Source: Nepenthes gracilis (lineage: Eukaryota; Streptophyta; Magnoliopsida; Caryophyllales; Nepenthaceae). Taken from it: a stretch of 64,000 bases of DNA. Shown piece after piece: positions 1 to 14,500 of this stretch; the stretch's first letter is position 1; the number at the start of each line of letters is the position of its first letter. The DNA lies in NCBI GenBank assembly GCA_033239525.1, contig BSYO01000035.1, positions 8,034,627 to 8,098,626 on the forward strand, written 5' to 3'. The notes under the pieces were generated by a model, which made no database searches, had not been told where the DNA came from, and saw only the letters and a program-made list of their open reading frames with translations. Position numbers and translations under genes: made by a program.

Positions 1-2514
1 TTTTTGTCCATTAGCTTTCCTCCATCAGATTGCCCTGGATGAGGGTTGTAGTCTAGGCGTTTCGACTAGCTGGCGTCATTGGCCCCTTCCACTATGAAAG
101 CTCAAGTAATCGTCTATACCTCTAGGAACATCCTGAGGTCTTGCTGGACTAGGAATTTGAAAGAGTTACCTGGCTAGACAATCACTATTTAAGCATTTAA
201 CTTCACATAGTCAATGAGCTTTTAAATGTTTCAGGCCTGTACATTGAATCAGCCTAAGGAGAAATTGAGGCTCTCATTCCGAGCCTATTTAACCCTAATG
301 AGGTGCTAGGATTTTTTTTTTTCCCCCTCTCTTCCATTAGAAGCAAAGTAGAAAAGAAATTGGTCAATTAATTCTTAAATGTCCCGATATAGTTTGGTCC
401 TAATCTATGGAACTAAATCCGAGCATTTTCCTTTAAAGATAAAGAGAAACAAAGACAGGTCCCTCAAATTCTAAAAGCAAGGCAGAGTTAAAAAATGATC
501 AAGATAACCTATTAGGATCAGTACTTTTATTGTATGGCTTTGGAGTCAGCATCTTTTAAACTTTTGGGGGGAGGGAATGCCTCCTCATATTTGAGGTAAA
601 CAGGGTACTGCACAATTGAACTATCCTCTTAGCAGTGTTTTCTCTAAAGACATGCTTCTTTGTTCTTTTTATCCTTTTCTATACTTCAACAATGGAGGCA
701 ATTCGTTTGGTTTGAAAAAGGTCCTCAACTACAAATGATTAGCTAATATTCTCAGTATCTATCTAGCCTGCAATGTATGTAGGATACTATTACAAGATCC
801 CTCCTCCCAACGGGAGCATCACTTGAAATTCCACACGCTTCAATGATTCTGCCTCTCCGAGGTATATTCCCTACCTCTAAAATTTAGACAACCTTCAATG
901 CCCAAGGAGACAAGGCGGTGGTGCGCCTCATGAAATACCAGAGATTAGGGCTTGATTTGTGATTTTTTGTTGGTGACTTTATTAACTTTTGACCTCTTAG
1001 AGGTCAACACTTGTAGTAGGGGGACTGCAATCTAATGAGGTTGGTCCTCAAATCTTTCTCAAAAGGATTTAAACAATCTTGACGTGCCTCAAGAGTTGAG
1101 CTGCCATCATCCCAATGTCTAGGGCTGCTGGAATTGGGTTTAGAGGGATGCTATGACAAGGCATACCCTTTTACAGTTGACTTAATTAGTCCCTGTGCAC
1201 TGGTGCTCACTAAGGTAGGTAATCGGTGGATCTTCGTCAGTGTATTCATGTTTTCGAAAGAATAAGTTGATTTACTCATTTTCAAATATGATGCCAATGA
1301 TAGAACAAAAGCCTTAGATGAAAAAGGATTCATTTTTCGGATTATTTTTCGACGCTCAAATCAATTTTAATCACCTATCAAACGAGTAGAAGAATAAGAA
1401 TGAGAAAAACTGGAAGACTAGGTTCTATAATGTTTGTTCTTTTGCCAAGAGAAAATTCCTTTTGAGTAGTTTTTATTAGAAGCGGCTCTTAGTTTTTGTG
1501 GTTTTTTTTTTTTATCCGCAACTCAAATTGTGGGCTTGTTGCCAACCATTCAAGTCATAATGGAATAATCTATGAACAATAACCGAAAATCCAACAAAAT
1601 TCATAATGGGAGATTGATAATGACACCACAATCCTATAAGCTAAGAGCATTTTTTTATTTAGAATATTCTCATTTTTTCAATTATAAAAAGTTTATCCTA
1701 ATAAACTAAATTTCAAAAGTTATTAGATAATTTTAATATAATTTAGCATGTTATCATAGCCCTAATCATTTAAATTGTCAAAATAAAATCATTATAGAAA
1801 ATAGTAAAAGACTTAAAATAAAAAGACTCTCACAAATGACTCTACAATCACAAGTTACCTCTACCCAAAATCACCGGCAATGATAACCAATGGAAAGACC
1901 TCATCCAAATCTCACAAATATTCAGAATAAATTTTACTGCTAATATTAAAAATCAGAGAGAAAGAAAGAAAGAAAGAAATATCAATCCTCCCATTAACTT
2001 TTTCTCTCTTATAAATTCAATGATCAAAATTAAAAATTAGAAATAAATAACAAAAATTACATTAAATATAAGGCTGGTATCTATACTCAAATAAATGTGC
2101 TAATGTCAGATATAGTGAGGCTGCAAAATAGTCAAGGAAATTCAATGAGGCAAATAGAACATATGATATCACTAGATAATTGACATGCCACCATTTATTC
2201 AGCGATACCATTATGTAACAGCTATATCAGCCGATGATGAAAATTTTTGAAATTGAAGACCTAATTACATAGCTAGCTAAGGATGTTACATCACGGAAGG
2301 GAAAGTTATTGGAATTCAAATATTCTATCAGCTTTATAGATATTATGACAGATAACCTCTGAAGTCCGTTACGGCAAGCCTACATTTAGAACAACTGTTA
2401 ACAAAGCTATGAAGCATTGGTAGGTATTGTTCCGACCCGTGTGTCGGACCAGCACAACAACAAACATGGTACCTGCATTCCATTATCTACAATCTTGGAT
2501 GAGAATCTTTGTAA
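1..2514. other. Intergenic DNA downstream of the GID4 gene
   Basis: No open frame here resembles a known protein on either strand. Positions 1-1150 have a less AT-rich, faintly protein-like texture, as old transposon DNA often has, but I could not assign it. Positions 1600-2400 are AT-rich with a short (GAAA)n run near 1960. The 3' untranslated region of the minus-strand GID4 gene must begin at 2514 and run downward, but I could not place its polyadenylation site. Confidence 0.5.
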
Positions 2515-5500
2515 TCACTGCAACTCATATGATGAAAAGCTGAACCCGGATCTCCCTTCATTGGTCGATTTTAGCTCCAGCTTCTGAAATGGGCTGCAGA
2601 TGAACATTGATAAATAATGTTCATTAATCACTCGAGGTTCTTCCAAGAGAATGAGTGAAATAAGTGACAGTTTTCAGTCATCCAGCTTGTTCTCTAGCTG
2701 AGAAACATGAACACTCTCTCACGACTAAAGTGCCAATGTCCAAATGGCAACACTTTCCAAACACGTCCCAATTTGTTTAAATTTTTTGTAAAATTATGAC
2801 ATGTTTGTACACATTTTAACATGCTTACATTTTCGTTCAAACTTTCTATTTATATTTTGTATCTTTTAATAATTACAATGTGTAAAGAGATAAAGATAAA
2901 ATATCTGTGTTGATCAATATATTCAAAATCTACTACATTAAGTTTTTTCTTTTTTAATTTATTAAGTTATATTATTATTATTATTCTATTATAGCAACTT
3001 GTTGAAGATGTTATAAAAGAACTCATTTATATTGGTTTAATTGAGTACTTTTTTATAATGTTTTTTTTTTAGTTAAAGAAACAAGAAATACGTAATATTT
3101 ATTGCTAATTTAGTAAAATAGTGTTGTTCATTAATTAGAAAAATAATAAACTGTAATTTGAATCACACATCCGCAACGTATCATGTATTCATTTCTAAAA
3201 AAATCGTATGTCAACATGTCAATGTCATATCTGTGCTTCTTAGCTCTCTAGTAGTTCAGATTTTTGCCGTAAATTTTGCTTACCCTGAACCAGGAAAAAA
3301 AAAAATTAATATAACAAAACAGAAGATGGATACCTGCTATTAGGATCATAATAGAAACCATTGATGGAGCCATCAGCACAGGAGAAGCAAACATAATAAA
3401 AGCCAGCAATAGTTAATCCACAGTCAGTTCCCACATTTACAAAATACTGCTCTTTCCATCTCTGAGTAAAAAAATACATGAGAAACTGAGTTAGAAGTCT
3501 GGCTTATACTAATACTTTTTTTCTAAGTCTTAGCAGAAGAAAATCAAACGTCTCTGTTACCATAAATATGTAGGGGTAATTACTTAGGTCCAAGGATTTT
3601 CCCCCATCAACCTTTGCTTGATTCTAACAATACAAAAACATTAGAAATTTAGCGTAAAAGATCATATGTTCAAAAGGAAGTGTGAGACAACAGACATGTT
3701 ACCATAAGAGGTGAAAAGGATTGAAACTTGGTCCAGTGTCTTATATCATCTTCCGGTCTGTACAGAATTTCCAAACTAGTTAAAGTGGGAAAATATTGAA
3801 TCTTTATAAGAAAGACGACCTTTTCCCCAGAATTATCATCAATGAAACAATGTAAATGCCAAACAGTCATTTAGCTTGATAAAGAATGATAACGAAAAGC
3901 ATACGTTGCATCCCATTTTCCAGTGAAGAAGGTATAATTCTTGGTATCAACAATTTCCCCTTCCCAGAAAGTTACTACCTGAAGAACATCATATGGCAGA
4001 ACATGAGCATAATGAAAATCAGAAAATTTACCAATGTGATTCCATAAGTCTATATTCCACTGTCATAGGCACAAAGATATACCTTCTGACATCAGATGGC
4101 AATGAAAGTTTAAACTGTGAATGGTAGTTGGCACTATGTTTCTTCTATATCTTTTGACCAACACACAACCGACAAAAAAAAAAGGGGTGATTCCAAAGAC
4201 TATCTTAACTGTTTCGTTGTTTTCTGATGTTAGTTTTCATTTGCATCTCTTTTGTTTTGTGATTTTTCATGTACATAAATAAAATTAAAAAATGTGTCCC
4301 TAGAGATGATGTTCAAATGGGAAAGATTTAGTGCTTGGGACCATGTTTCTTCTATAATTATTTTTACTGGCATAAAAAACAAACAAACATGATACCAAAA
4401 ACTTATCTGTGTAACTTTTTGTCATCTGTTTGCTTTTCACTGGTATCACTTTTCTTTTCATATGTTCTTAAATAAAGTAAGTTGAAAACATATTGTTACT
4501 CCCAGAGATGATGTTTAAAAATGTTGTGTCACGAAGACTCAAACCACAAAACAGATGAATATAAGATCAAAACAGCAACTACTTCAACCAAATCAGTTAT
4601 TACAGCAGCCAAGAAACACGAGTACTGAAGCAGTCACTTCAGTCGAGTCTTGATAACAGTCTTGATTTCCTTTGAAATAAATCTTGACCATCTTGCAATC
4701 TGTTATAAATGTGAACTGTGTATATAAGAAGGCAAGAGTAATGAACAAACCAAGACTTGTATTGCAAACAATTGCATGCCACAATAATTCCTCACACTCT
4801 CGTATGCTCCTCAACCCCTTCCCTTCCTCTGTTTCTCATCTCCTCCTCCTCTCACCCTCCTGAATTCCCCTCTTTTCCTAGGTATTCCTTCATGCCCCTT
4901 TGTTATCTCCCTGAGTCACATCTTGTTTCAAAGAAAATTGTGTTCTACCTCTCTCTCACTCTCTCTTCCCCCAAAATGTTTCTTATGCCAAGGGAGAAAA
5001 GCCTGGGCAATATCATTTCACCAGAAAAAAAAAAAAAAAATACTCACCCTCACCCATCTATTTGCAGGTCTCCTCCCTCACTCTTCTTAAATTCCATTGA
5101 TACACATTTTTATGCAAATCTAGTGATCTACCAACAATGTTTTTCTCAATATTATTCTCAAAAATGATGACACAATAAAAGCAAACTGGTTGCACGGCTG
5201 ATGAGATCATAGCCAAGTTGCTATGCTGAGACCCTGGGTACATTACGTGGCATTTTCAATTTCCCACTCCACTCCCGCAACTTCATCAAGCAATTTTTTT
5301 CCCTAAAAAAATGGTTGCATTTGCAATTTTGTGGAGTACCCAGCAGAATTTACTGATGTTGCAGAACTTTTCGTGACCTAACACGGGAAAATCAAGGGAA
5401 TATTCTTGTTTTTACTCTGGCCAACTAGGAACGTTTCATGTACAAATCAATCATCTTTGCTATTTCATTGACGAATTTTTTTATTAGCAGTTTCTACTTA

Positions 5501-8500
5501 TCTTTCGTGGGCATAATTGTCCAATAGCCTGCAGCATCATTTGCAAATTCAGCTTCTGGTATATGCTCAACAGGGGCAAATTTGAAGATAATAGTATTCC
5601 CATGCCTTTGGGCAATAAAAGAAGCCATAGAAAGAAGAAAAGTGTACATGAAGAGAAGGCATCAGAATTCGGAGTGGGTTTTTTTGGCAACTTTTGTGGT
5701 AATGGTGAGGGGAGTATGTAAGCTTGCAGAGAAGATAGTGCAGAGAAAGGACACAGATAGGCAGTGGTTGAATACTTATTAGAAGCTCCAAAGGCAGATA
5801 CAGTATTCATTCTATGGTTTTCTTTTTCCTTTTTTTCTTTTTTTTTTTTTTTTTTTTGAGATTTTATCAGCTTACCTACACTTCTGTTTCATATTTGGAA
5901 GTTTGTCATTTTAATACAGCTTCTATGGTAGCATTTATTAATTATCTTTTAGTGAACTAATGTACTTGGCAACAAATTTCAACATACCGATGAAAAAATT
6001 GAGATATGTATATTGTTCTTATAAAATGAAAGCATTACCACACATTTGTTTACATAAGAAAAGAAAAACTCAGAGTAAAACATATTGAAAAAGAAAAGGC
6101 AAAATAAATAAATAAAACAAACACAAAGAAAGTGTTGCCAAATCAGCCCTAACAAACATCAGTCTTGGTCTGCTGAACATTTCAGAAAGAACAAAATACA
6201 AAGGCTTTGTTAGGCACAGGGCAGTATATTCCTCAGGAAGTAGAACTTCCTAAAGTTATTTCTTGGGTTGTACTTCCTGGAAATTAGAGTGTGACTTCCC
6301 GAAGTTACTTACTCCCAACCAAACGAGGCCTAAGCACCTTCAAAGAATGCTCTACTGACAAAGTTATAGCTGCAAGTAGAAGATAGAATTTTACCAGATT
6401 GGATCTCCCATATAAACTAGTTCATAATTTCTTGTCAAAACTTGCACATGAAAAATAAATGCACATTATGTTCTAAAATTAGGTTACAGTAGTCATACAA
6501 CATCTCCATTACTGAAAGACCATGTCCCTACTGCAACTGGAAGACTTGACACAAACAAAAAAAATGGGTACTAGGAAAAAGAATTTTGTGAAAAACACAC
6601 CGCATTTATCTAATAACAATTTTTAAAAGGGCATATCAGCATAGGGTTATTCATCTAAAAGAAATAGTTTCATGCACTGGGAGGGGATCACAGTTTTCAG
6701 CAAACGCAGTGCAATGTCCTACATCAAAAAGACGTGCAAATCTGCTAAAACCCTACTTAATGTCATCTGTGAAGTCTCAAACAAGTTATGGTATTTAAAA
6801 TACCTTTTAAAGGAACTTTTTAGAAACTGCTTTCTGGGAATGATCTATTTTGAAAACTTGAAGTATTGCTGAACAACATTTTGAAAAGTCATTTGCATTA
6901 ACTTGTTTACAAGCTGCTTGTAGAGTTTTCAGTTTAATTTAGAAGTTGATTCATAAAGTATTTATAAAAGATACTATTTGGTTTTCACCAAATACAATAA
7001 ATCATTACAAAATTGAAAAAAAATGTTTTAGTTCTTTTCAAAGAATTAAACAGTAAGCTGACATTATAACTCCCCATTTTGTTATCCTTCACCTAGTATC
7101 AAACCAAAACAATCTGCTGAACAGTGTTTTCCATTTGATCAGACTATCAGAATAAAGGGGAGTCAGTGCAACATTGATGTTTCTGAGTTCAATAAGAAAC
7201 CACAAAAACCAAAAAAGAGAACACAAAAAAGGAATTCAAATTCCCATAATCAGATAAACTAGTGGAATGAACTTACAGGCGTGTCTGCCATAGGAACATT
7301 AAGGGCTTCCATGGTGCCACATAAATACCCATGGTCAAGGTCACATCCTTGTATTCGTACATTTACTCTCCATGCTTCATTGTTTTGCACACTAGAAACG
7401 TTCTGAGTTCCAGAAAAAGCCTGAAAGGGAAACAACCAAACGGGCTATGCACAGGTTACACTTTATTTCCATGCAAATACGGCACATCAATAAAAAAAAT
7501 TCTCAGCAATAAATATCATGCAGTGATTAATTTATGTTATGCACAATTGTGTATATCCAAAGAGATTTATGCATTTGGAGGCATGATGTTCATAGAAAAC
7601 TTCCCAAAGTACAGCCACTTCGGTCACATATAGGCTGATTTTTGAAGAAATTATTTTCTACTCCAGCAAATCCACCCTCATTTGAATCATCCGACTAAAA
7701 AGGTTCAAATTAAACTCTTGGTAAAAATGTACTGGCATGAGGCATATTTTTTTTATAAAATTACTTTCTTCTCCACCAAATCATCCCTGATTCGAAAATA
7801 GTCATCCAACTCAGAAAATTCAAATTATACTCTTAGTAAAACAGTATTGGCAAGAGGTAAAAAATTTTTGACCAGCTGTTCTCATCAAAATTGTAAGAAG
7901 GTATGGTTTCTCCAACAATTCCAATCTTTTGAATTCTTATCTCACATCTCTGAAACGCTCTCATCTTTGTACTCAATCCCAAGGCCAAAGCAAAAAAGGT
8001 TGTCAAAGACATCTCCTTTTGGTCCCAACGATGTCAGTTGGATCAGCCATGGTAACCTCACCAACTACAATTAGTTCACATTTACCCACCTTTATCCAGA
8101 GACCCTTATTTACCCACCATTATCTGGAGACCTTGATACAGTTCAAAGGCAAGCTGGACACAACTCCAATGAAGCACATTCCTCGCAGATGAATCTAAAA
8201 GGATTAATGTATCGAATATCAGTAACAAGCCAACAATAGAAATGAGGATGTCCTTCCAAATACCCAAGTGATATAATAAGATCAATATTAAGGTGCTGAA
8301 ACCCATTCTTCTCATGATAGACAAGAAAAGTTCCCAGTCCACTTGGTCAGAAGCTTTCTCACTCCCATAAACAAAATTCGACTATTCCATCAACACACTC
8401 ATTAAGTCATTAGTAATGGGATAGAAATATAAAATCTACCATTCATGAGAAAATACATTTTGGCTTCCCAACTTTTCCATAGCCAATGGCAAGGATTTGA

Positions 8501-11500
8501 TCCCTGCCTATTCTCCCTTTCCATCTCACCTAGCCCCACCACCAATCCTACCTTCAAAAAAATAAAAAGAAAATCATTTGGCCTTAGAATGTTTTAGCTA
8601 GTCACTTGAACATAGTCCCTACTAGATTAATCAGTGTACGCTCTATTTTTAGCACAGTCACTCTTGAGAATCATTGTTACAAATTTACTGCAATGGCAGC
8701 TCCAACTTGAAGCAGACCTAAAAAAAATATTCGACCCAGACCCTTTAATGACCTAGATCAAAAAGTGATTCAAAACCCTTAATTTTCTGCGTACACAACA
8801 AAAACAAGAGGTGAAAGAGACCCCAAAAATTTTCTCTCAAGAGACCCTCCAGCACTCAAGTCAATAAAATATTTCAAATAATAAATGCAATAGGATAATT
8901 CATTAATATAGCTAAATTGAAAGGATGAAGAATTTACTGGACCTGACATATTGAACATGGAGGTTGAGGCATAGTGCTTTTGTAGGGTGTTTAGAGGGAC
9001 TTACCTGGAAGACTAGCTTCATGCATTATAATCCTTTGGACCTATACAGGTCTGAGTTTGTGATTAATATGGTGGCCGGTGGACCATATGAGAGGAACCC
9101 AATGTTTTCTCATAGAAACTCCCTTGTCAACCAGTACTTAAGAATAGTTGGAAAAGTTGTCTGAGCAGCAAGGCTGTGAAAATACTTTCATTTAGGTTAT
9201 TGCTAGGGAATCATTCCTTTGCAGGATATCCCACTACGATATTCTCTGAGGCTCATTGGGTTATTCTTTGAGGCTTAGGATGTTCCTCCTTTGAACTTGA
9301 TATTACCAACATGGCTCATTTGGATTTTTCTTGGGAGTCTGTAATGGTCCTGATCTCTGTCAGCCTTTTCTTGCCTACCCCCATCTCATCTGCCCATGTT
9401 CACCTTTTATAAATGAGAACCTTAGGAGATGGCATCAGCACCTTATTGGAGCATAGAGGTAAATGACTGCACACCTTATCTGAGGAGAAGGGAGTCAAGA
9501 CTGCTGCTTTCTACTAAGCTGGTTTGTTTAATTCTTTGTGATCACACAATATGGGTAGCTAGGGCACCCATCTTCCTTTTCTGAACGCCACAGTCATCTG
9601 TTAATAGGGCATCCCAGTGTCTGTCAAAGAATCCAGACATCCAGCCAGGCACCCAGGTGACATGCCCTAGGGTTAGGCACCCTAGCCTACTGCCATGGCT
9701 CCCTGGATGTAGTACCACGTTCTTTGGGCCTATTTCCCTTGTGATCCTGGTGGCTTGGTGGTGCAATAAATATCTCTTCTCCAAAGGAACAAGGAACTGC
9801 AATAAATAGCCCATGCCTAATTTTGCGTCACCTTATGAACTATCTCCTACTTATGATGTATTTGCCTCTCAGTTTTCTACGATAGAGACTTTGAAAAATG
9901 ACAGTGAGGCCCCTGGTGATCCAAATTGAAAAGAAGCCATGGCAGAAGAAATGAAAGCTTCATAATAAAACAAAACTTAGGAGATAGTGGATTTGCCAAA
10001 AGGAAGAGTACGGTGAGCTGTATGCAGATTTTCACTACTAAACATACAATATATGGGTCTTTGGAAAGGCATAAAGATAGATTGCTAGCCAAAGGATTCA
10101 CTCAAAACTAGTGGATAAACTAACAAGAGACTTTTTGCCCATGCATAAAATTCATAGCATCTGAATTTTGGTCTTTCTAATAATCTAAATTGGACACTGC
10201 AGCTATTTCAAGTAAAAAATTCCTTCTAATATGGAAAACTAGAAGAGGAAATGTACATAGAGGTCCCTCTTTAACTCAAAAGGAAGCATGAAAGGGAAGC
10301 GTGCCTAGTCAAAAATCACTTTGCAATCTTAAAGAATCCCCTAGACCAAGAACAAATTGAAGGCTTAAGGCTATTAGTTGTGGCTACAACTGCAATGCAA
10401 TGGTAGCAAATAGAGACGCTCTGGCTTCTCTCTAAATTTCAAATTTGAACCTCCCCACTTGTCTTCTCTTTTTTTTCTTCGCCGGCGCCTCATGGCACCA
10501 GAATCCCATCCCCTCTCTTTCTCCTCCACCATAAACCCTACTGCTGGAGGTGTCCCCTCCTTAGGCCCCTCTTCCATCGTTAACGGATTTCCCATCGCAC
10601 CCTGTTCTCCTCCTTCCTCTACTTCCACTTCTTTCTCAAACTCTTTTGGCGCTCCGTGGGGCGTCTCATCCTCCATACTCCAAGCTCCTCCTTCCTGCTC
10701 CCCTCTCCTTCCAGACACAAATTACCCTCCCATCGCCGCTTCCCGTCAGCCATCAAACAAGCACGGTCTTCCTTCTGTTACTAAAAAATCAGGGGTTTTG
10801 TCTGCCCCTGCTGTTTCAAATTTCCTTCCCCTTCACCACTCCCGGTATCCTCTGATGATTCCCTAACTGAGCTTTCTGACCCTCTTCTCATCTTCTGCCG
10901 TTGACTCCCCCCCTTTCCCCACCCTTCTTTCCTCCCCTTTCAAATCGGTACTGGCGGGCATCTCTGCTGCTCCTATCCAATCTCTATCAGACTTTCCCAC
11001 TGGAGCTGTTATCGACTCGATTTCAGATATGGGGCTGACTGGTTTGAACACCCAACACTCTCTAGATGTTCCTTTCCTTGCGGGAGGCGTTCCAAGGTTG
11101 GATGTTGCAGACTAGCCTGAAGATTTGGGCGGTTTGGTTGCGTCGGGTTCTGGGCACACAATTATCGCCCAAAATAGCCCCCCAAAAGCTTCCTGGGCAA
11201 GAACTGAACAGCGCGGCTCAACGGGAGCTAATGAAGCCTTTAACGTGGCCTCAGTCAGCGCGCCAGCTTCACTGGATCCAGAGGTCCCAGCTGGCAGCCC
11301 CCCTCATGCGTCCTTGTCAGCAGTGGTCCAACAAAACATATTTGGAGGTAAGTCCCCTCTGAAATTCTTCCCTCCCAATTTTAGTAATGGGGAACACGTG
11401 GCTCTGGCATCCCCTCCTTTAGTTCTTGAATAGGGGGAGACTATGTGGGCGGACACCTTAGTCGGATACTTCTCTGGAAACCCCTTGCATTACCTTGCTG

Positions 11501-14500
11501 TCAACCACATTGCCCGAAAAATCTGGGCTCGCTTTGGGCTCCAACATGTGGCGGGCAATGACAGGGGTTTTTTCTTCTTTTGATTCTCCTCCTATAAAAT
11601 GTTGGAAAAATGCCTTCCAGCGGGCCATGGTCCTTTGCTAGCCAACCCCTGTTTCTCAAGATTTGGAAACCGGGTATGGCCATTTATAAGGAGGAACATA
11701 AATCCTTTCCTATCTGGATCACTATGACTGGTGTACCAGTGGAATACCGGACCCCTCTGGGGCTGAGTTGGATTGCAAGTGTAGTTGGAAAGCCAATTCA
11801 ATTAGACCGTGTCACAGAGAGGATGGAAAGGATGGGTTATGCGAGGGTCTGTGTGGAAGTAGTGGGTGAAGTTTCCTTGCCTGACAATGTGAGAATCTGG
11901 ACAGGGAGCTCGGAGGAGCATCCCGATTGCCAATACACAGACATACAATTTCACTACCAATGGAAACCTAATCGGCGCAACCATCCTAATGAGAAAGGAC
12001 AAGCTGATCCTATTAGCAAACCCACGATGATGTACCGGCCCACCGGTAGACCTCCGGCGGGTCCTCTGCCCATTCCGTATAGACCCAAGATCAATCAGAA
12101 GGCCCCTGCTATGGGTGCTCCTTCTACAACCGTCCCAAAACCCATACCTACCCCTTTTCCAATTCTTTTGGTGCCCTTCAGGATCCTGAATGCGAAGGCC
12201 CTGTAGGCGACAATGCGATGGGTCGAAAAACCAGTAAGGGTAAGGAAGCCCAGGTCATCTCACCCCATTGCACTCTAGAAAATGTATCTATAAGGAATGA
12301 TGGTTGCCTCCCCCCCAGAGCATGGGATAGAAGGCCACACAAATCTAGCAATGGAGCATCCGGTGGATAGAGACGGAATCCATGGAAGTCCCTCCTCCGA
12401 CAAAGCTGCTTCATATCAGGTGAGGGGTAATCCCCTTAATCCTCCCGGAATTGATGCTCAACAGACCAACCCTTCCAATCTGGCAAATGTTGGCATAAAT
12501 AACCTTGCCTATCGGCAGGATGATGTGATGCTTGCCCCCCATTATGGGGAACGGCTGACGTGTTTACCAAGCTCAGATGGTCCTGACGCCACCCGGATCC
12601 TCAGGGACCCCACACCTTCCCGCGCCCCACCTCCTCACCCACCTCCTAGCAGGGATCCCCCCTCCCCGAGGGGTTCTGGCCTTGGGTTGGCCAAGCCAAA
12701 CAGTGGGAAATGACAAGATGTTTCCAAAAAAGCGAAACCATTCCACAAAACTTCCACGGGGCCTAAAAGAACAACTCTCCAGACCTCCCCTTCCCATAAT
12801 TAATATTGCATGTTGGAATGTTAGGGAGCTTAATGGTAAAGTCAAAGCCCATGAAGTGTGTAACCTCATTAGTTCCTACAAATATCACCTTGTGAGACTG
12901 GTAGAGACAAAAGTTGTGGTTCGCAACTCGGCCTCTATTGCCGGCAAAATAAGGCCTCACTGGACTTGGTCTATGAACTACTCGGGCTCTTCCAAGGGTA
13001 GAATCTGGGTGGGGTGGGACCCTAGTTTAGTGGATGTTCACATCCACTCCATTGAGGACCAGATCATTCATACCGATGTTTTGGTCAAAGAGGACAATCA
13101 ACATTGTACTCTATCTTTTGTTTATGGTGCCAACTCGAAAATTCAGAGCTGTGCTCTATGGGAGAGCCTGCGAAAAACCAGTGACCTTGCCCTGGACCTT
13201 CCATGGGCTGCACTTGGTGACTTCAATGCTATCCGATCTCAATCGGAGGGGCTGGGGGGAACCTGGCATGTTAGGAGTTCCTTGGACCTTGACCAGTGCC
13301 TTAGGGATTGCGACCTTGAAGATATTTGCCATGAGGGGATGTTTTATACTTGGAATGATGGTAGGGACCCCTCTATACGTATATTCAGAAAGTTAGACAA
13401 AGTAGTTGCCAATGGACATTGGCTCGGAAAGTACCGGAGGATGGGAGCGCTTTTCCCGCCTGCTAGGCTCTTGGATCATTCCCCGTGCATTTTGCGCCTT
13501 GCAGATAGTACTGCTTGTAAAAGGGGTTTGTTTCGTTTCAATAATTTCCTCACTAAAAGCCCCCAATTTCCTCAATGTTGTTAGGAGGCCTGGACCCATG
13601 AGACTCCCGGTAATCCCATGTTTCAGTTAATCACAAAACTAAAAAAAGTGAAACAAGCCCTCAAGACCCTAAATGATCATGTTGGCGATGTTCATGAGGA
13701 GGTTGCAAAAACCAATAAGGCGTTAGAAGATCTCCAGGCTGGGCACTCTACTCTTAGGTTCTCCTGTCGTGAGGAGCAAGCTTGCTAGGAAGCCTATTTC
13801 CTTACTATGGCAAAGGAAATTGACCTTATTAAGCAAAAAGCTAAAATGCACCAAATTTTTTTTCCAGACTGTTACTGGAAACGGCAATAGGAACAGGATA
13901 TCCTCCTTACTTCATGAGAACAGAACCCCTACTTCTGGGATTGAGGATGTCCATAAGCTTATTGTTGATTACTTTCAACGCGTTTTAGGATCTGGACATG
14001 CTCAGGGATCAGCCGATCCCAACCGGATTTGCTCGTACATTCTTCACACCGTCCGAGAATCCTTAATTGCCCCTCTCACTGACCCAGTCAGTGAAGAGGA
14101 GATCAAGAAGGCAATGTTCTCAATTGGTGATTTCCGTGCCCCTGGGCCTGATGGGTTCTCTTCAAAGTTCTTCAAAGATGCATGGGAAATTGTTGGTCTA
14201 TCTGTGACTGAAGATATTCGTGATTTCTTTCATCACGGAAAGCTTCTCAAACAGATCAACACTACCATCATCAGCCTTATCCCCAAGGTTCAGACTCCTC
14301 ACTAGATAACTGACTACAGGCCCATCTCCTGCAGTAATGCCATCTGCAAGGCTATATCGAAGATCATTGCTAACCACCTTAAGATGACCTTTCCCCACCT
14401 GATGGACACCTGCCAAACAACCTTTGTTGAAGGTCGTCAGATTAGTGACAACATTCTCTTGGCCCAGGAGCTTCTGCACAAATACCACTTGGGTCATGGT

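Noticed and set aside
1..1150. Possible organellar DNA insert at the window start
   Set aside because: The base composition is a little less AT-rich than its surroundings, but no organellar gene, tRNA or rRNA could be recognised.
4757..5167. 136-residue ORF in GID4 intron 3
   Set aside because: Serine/proline/phenylalanine-rich translation of a pyrimidine-rich stretch with poly(A); no homology, and it lies between verified exons.
9542..9814. 90-residue minus-strand ORF in GID4 intron 2
   Set aside because: No similarity to known families, and it lies in intron DNA just upstream of a Copia relic. Length is within chance expectation.
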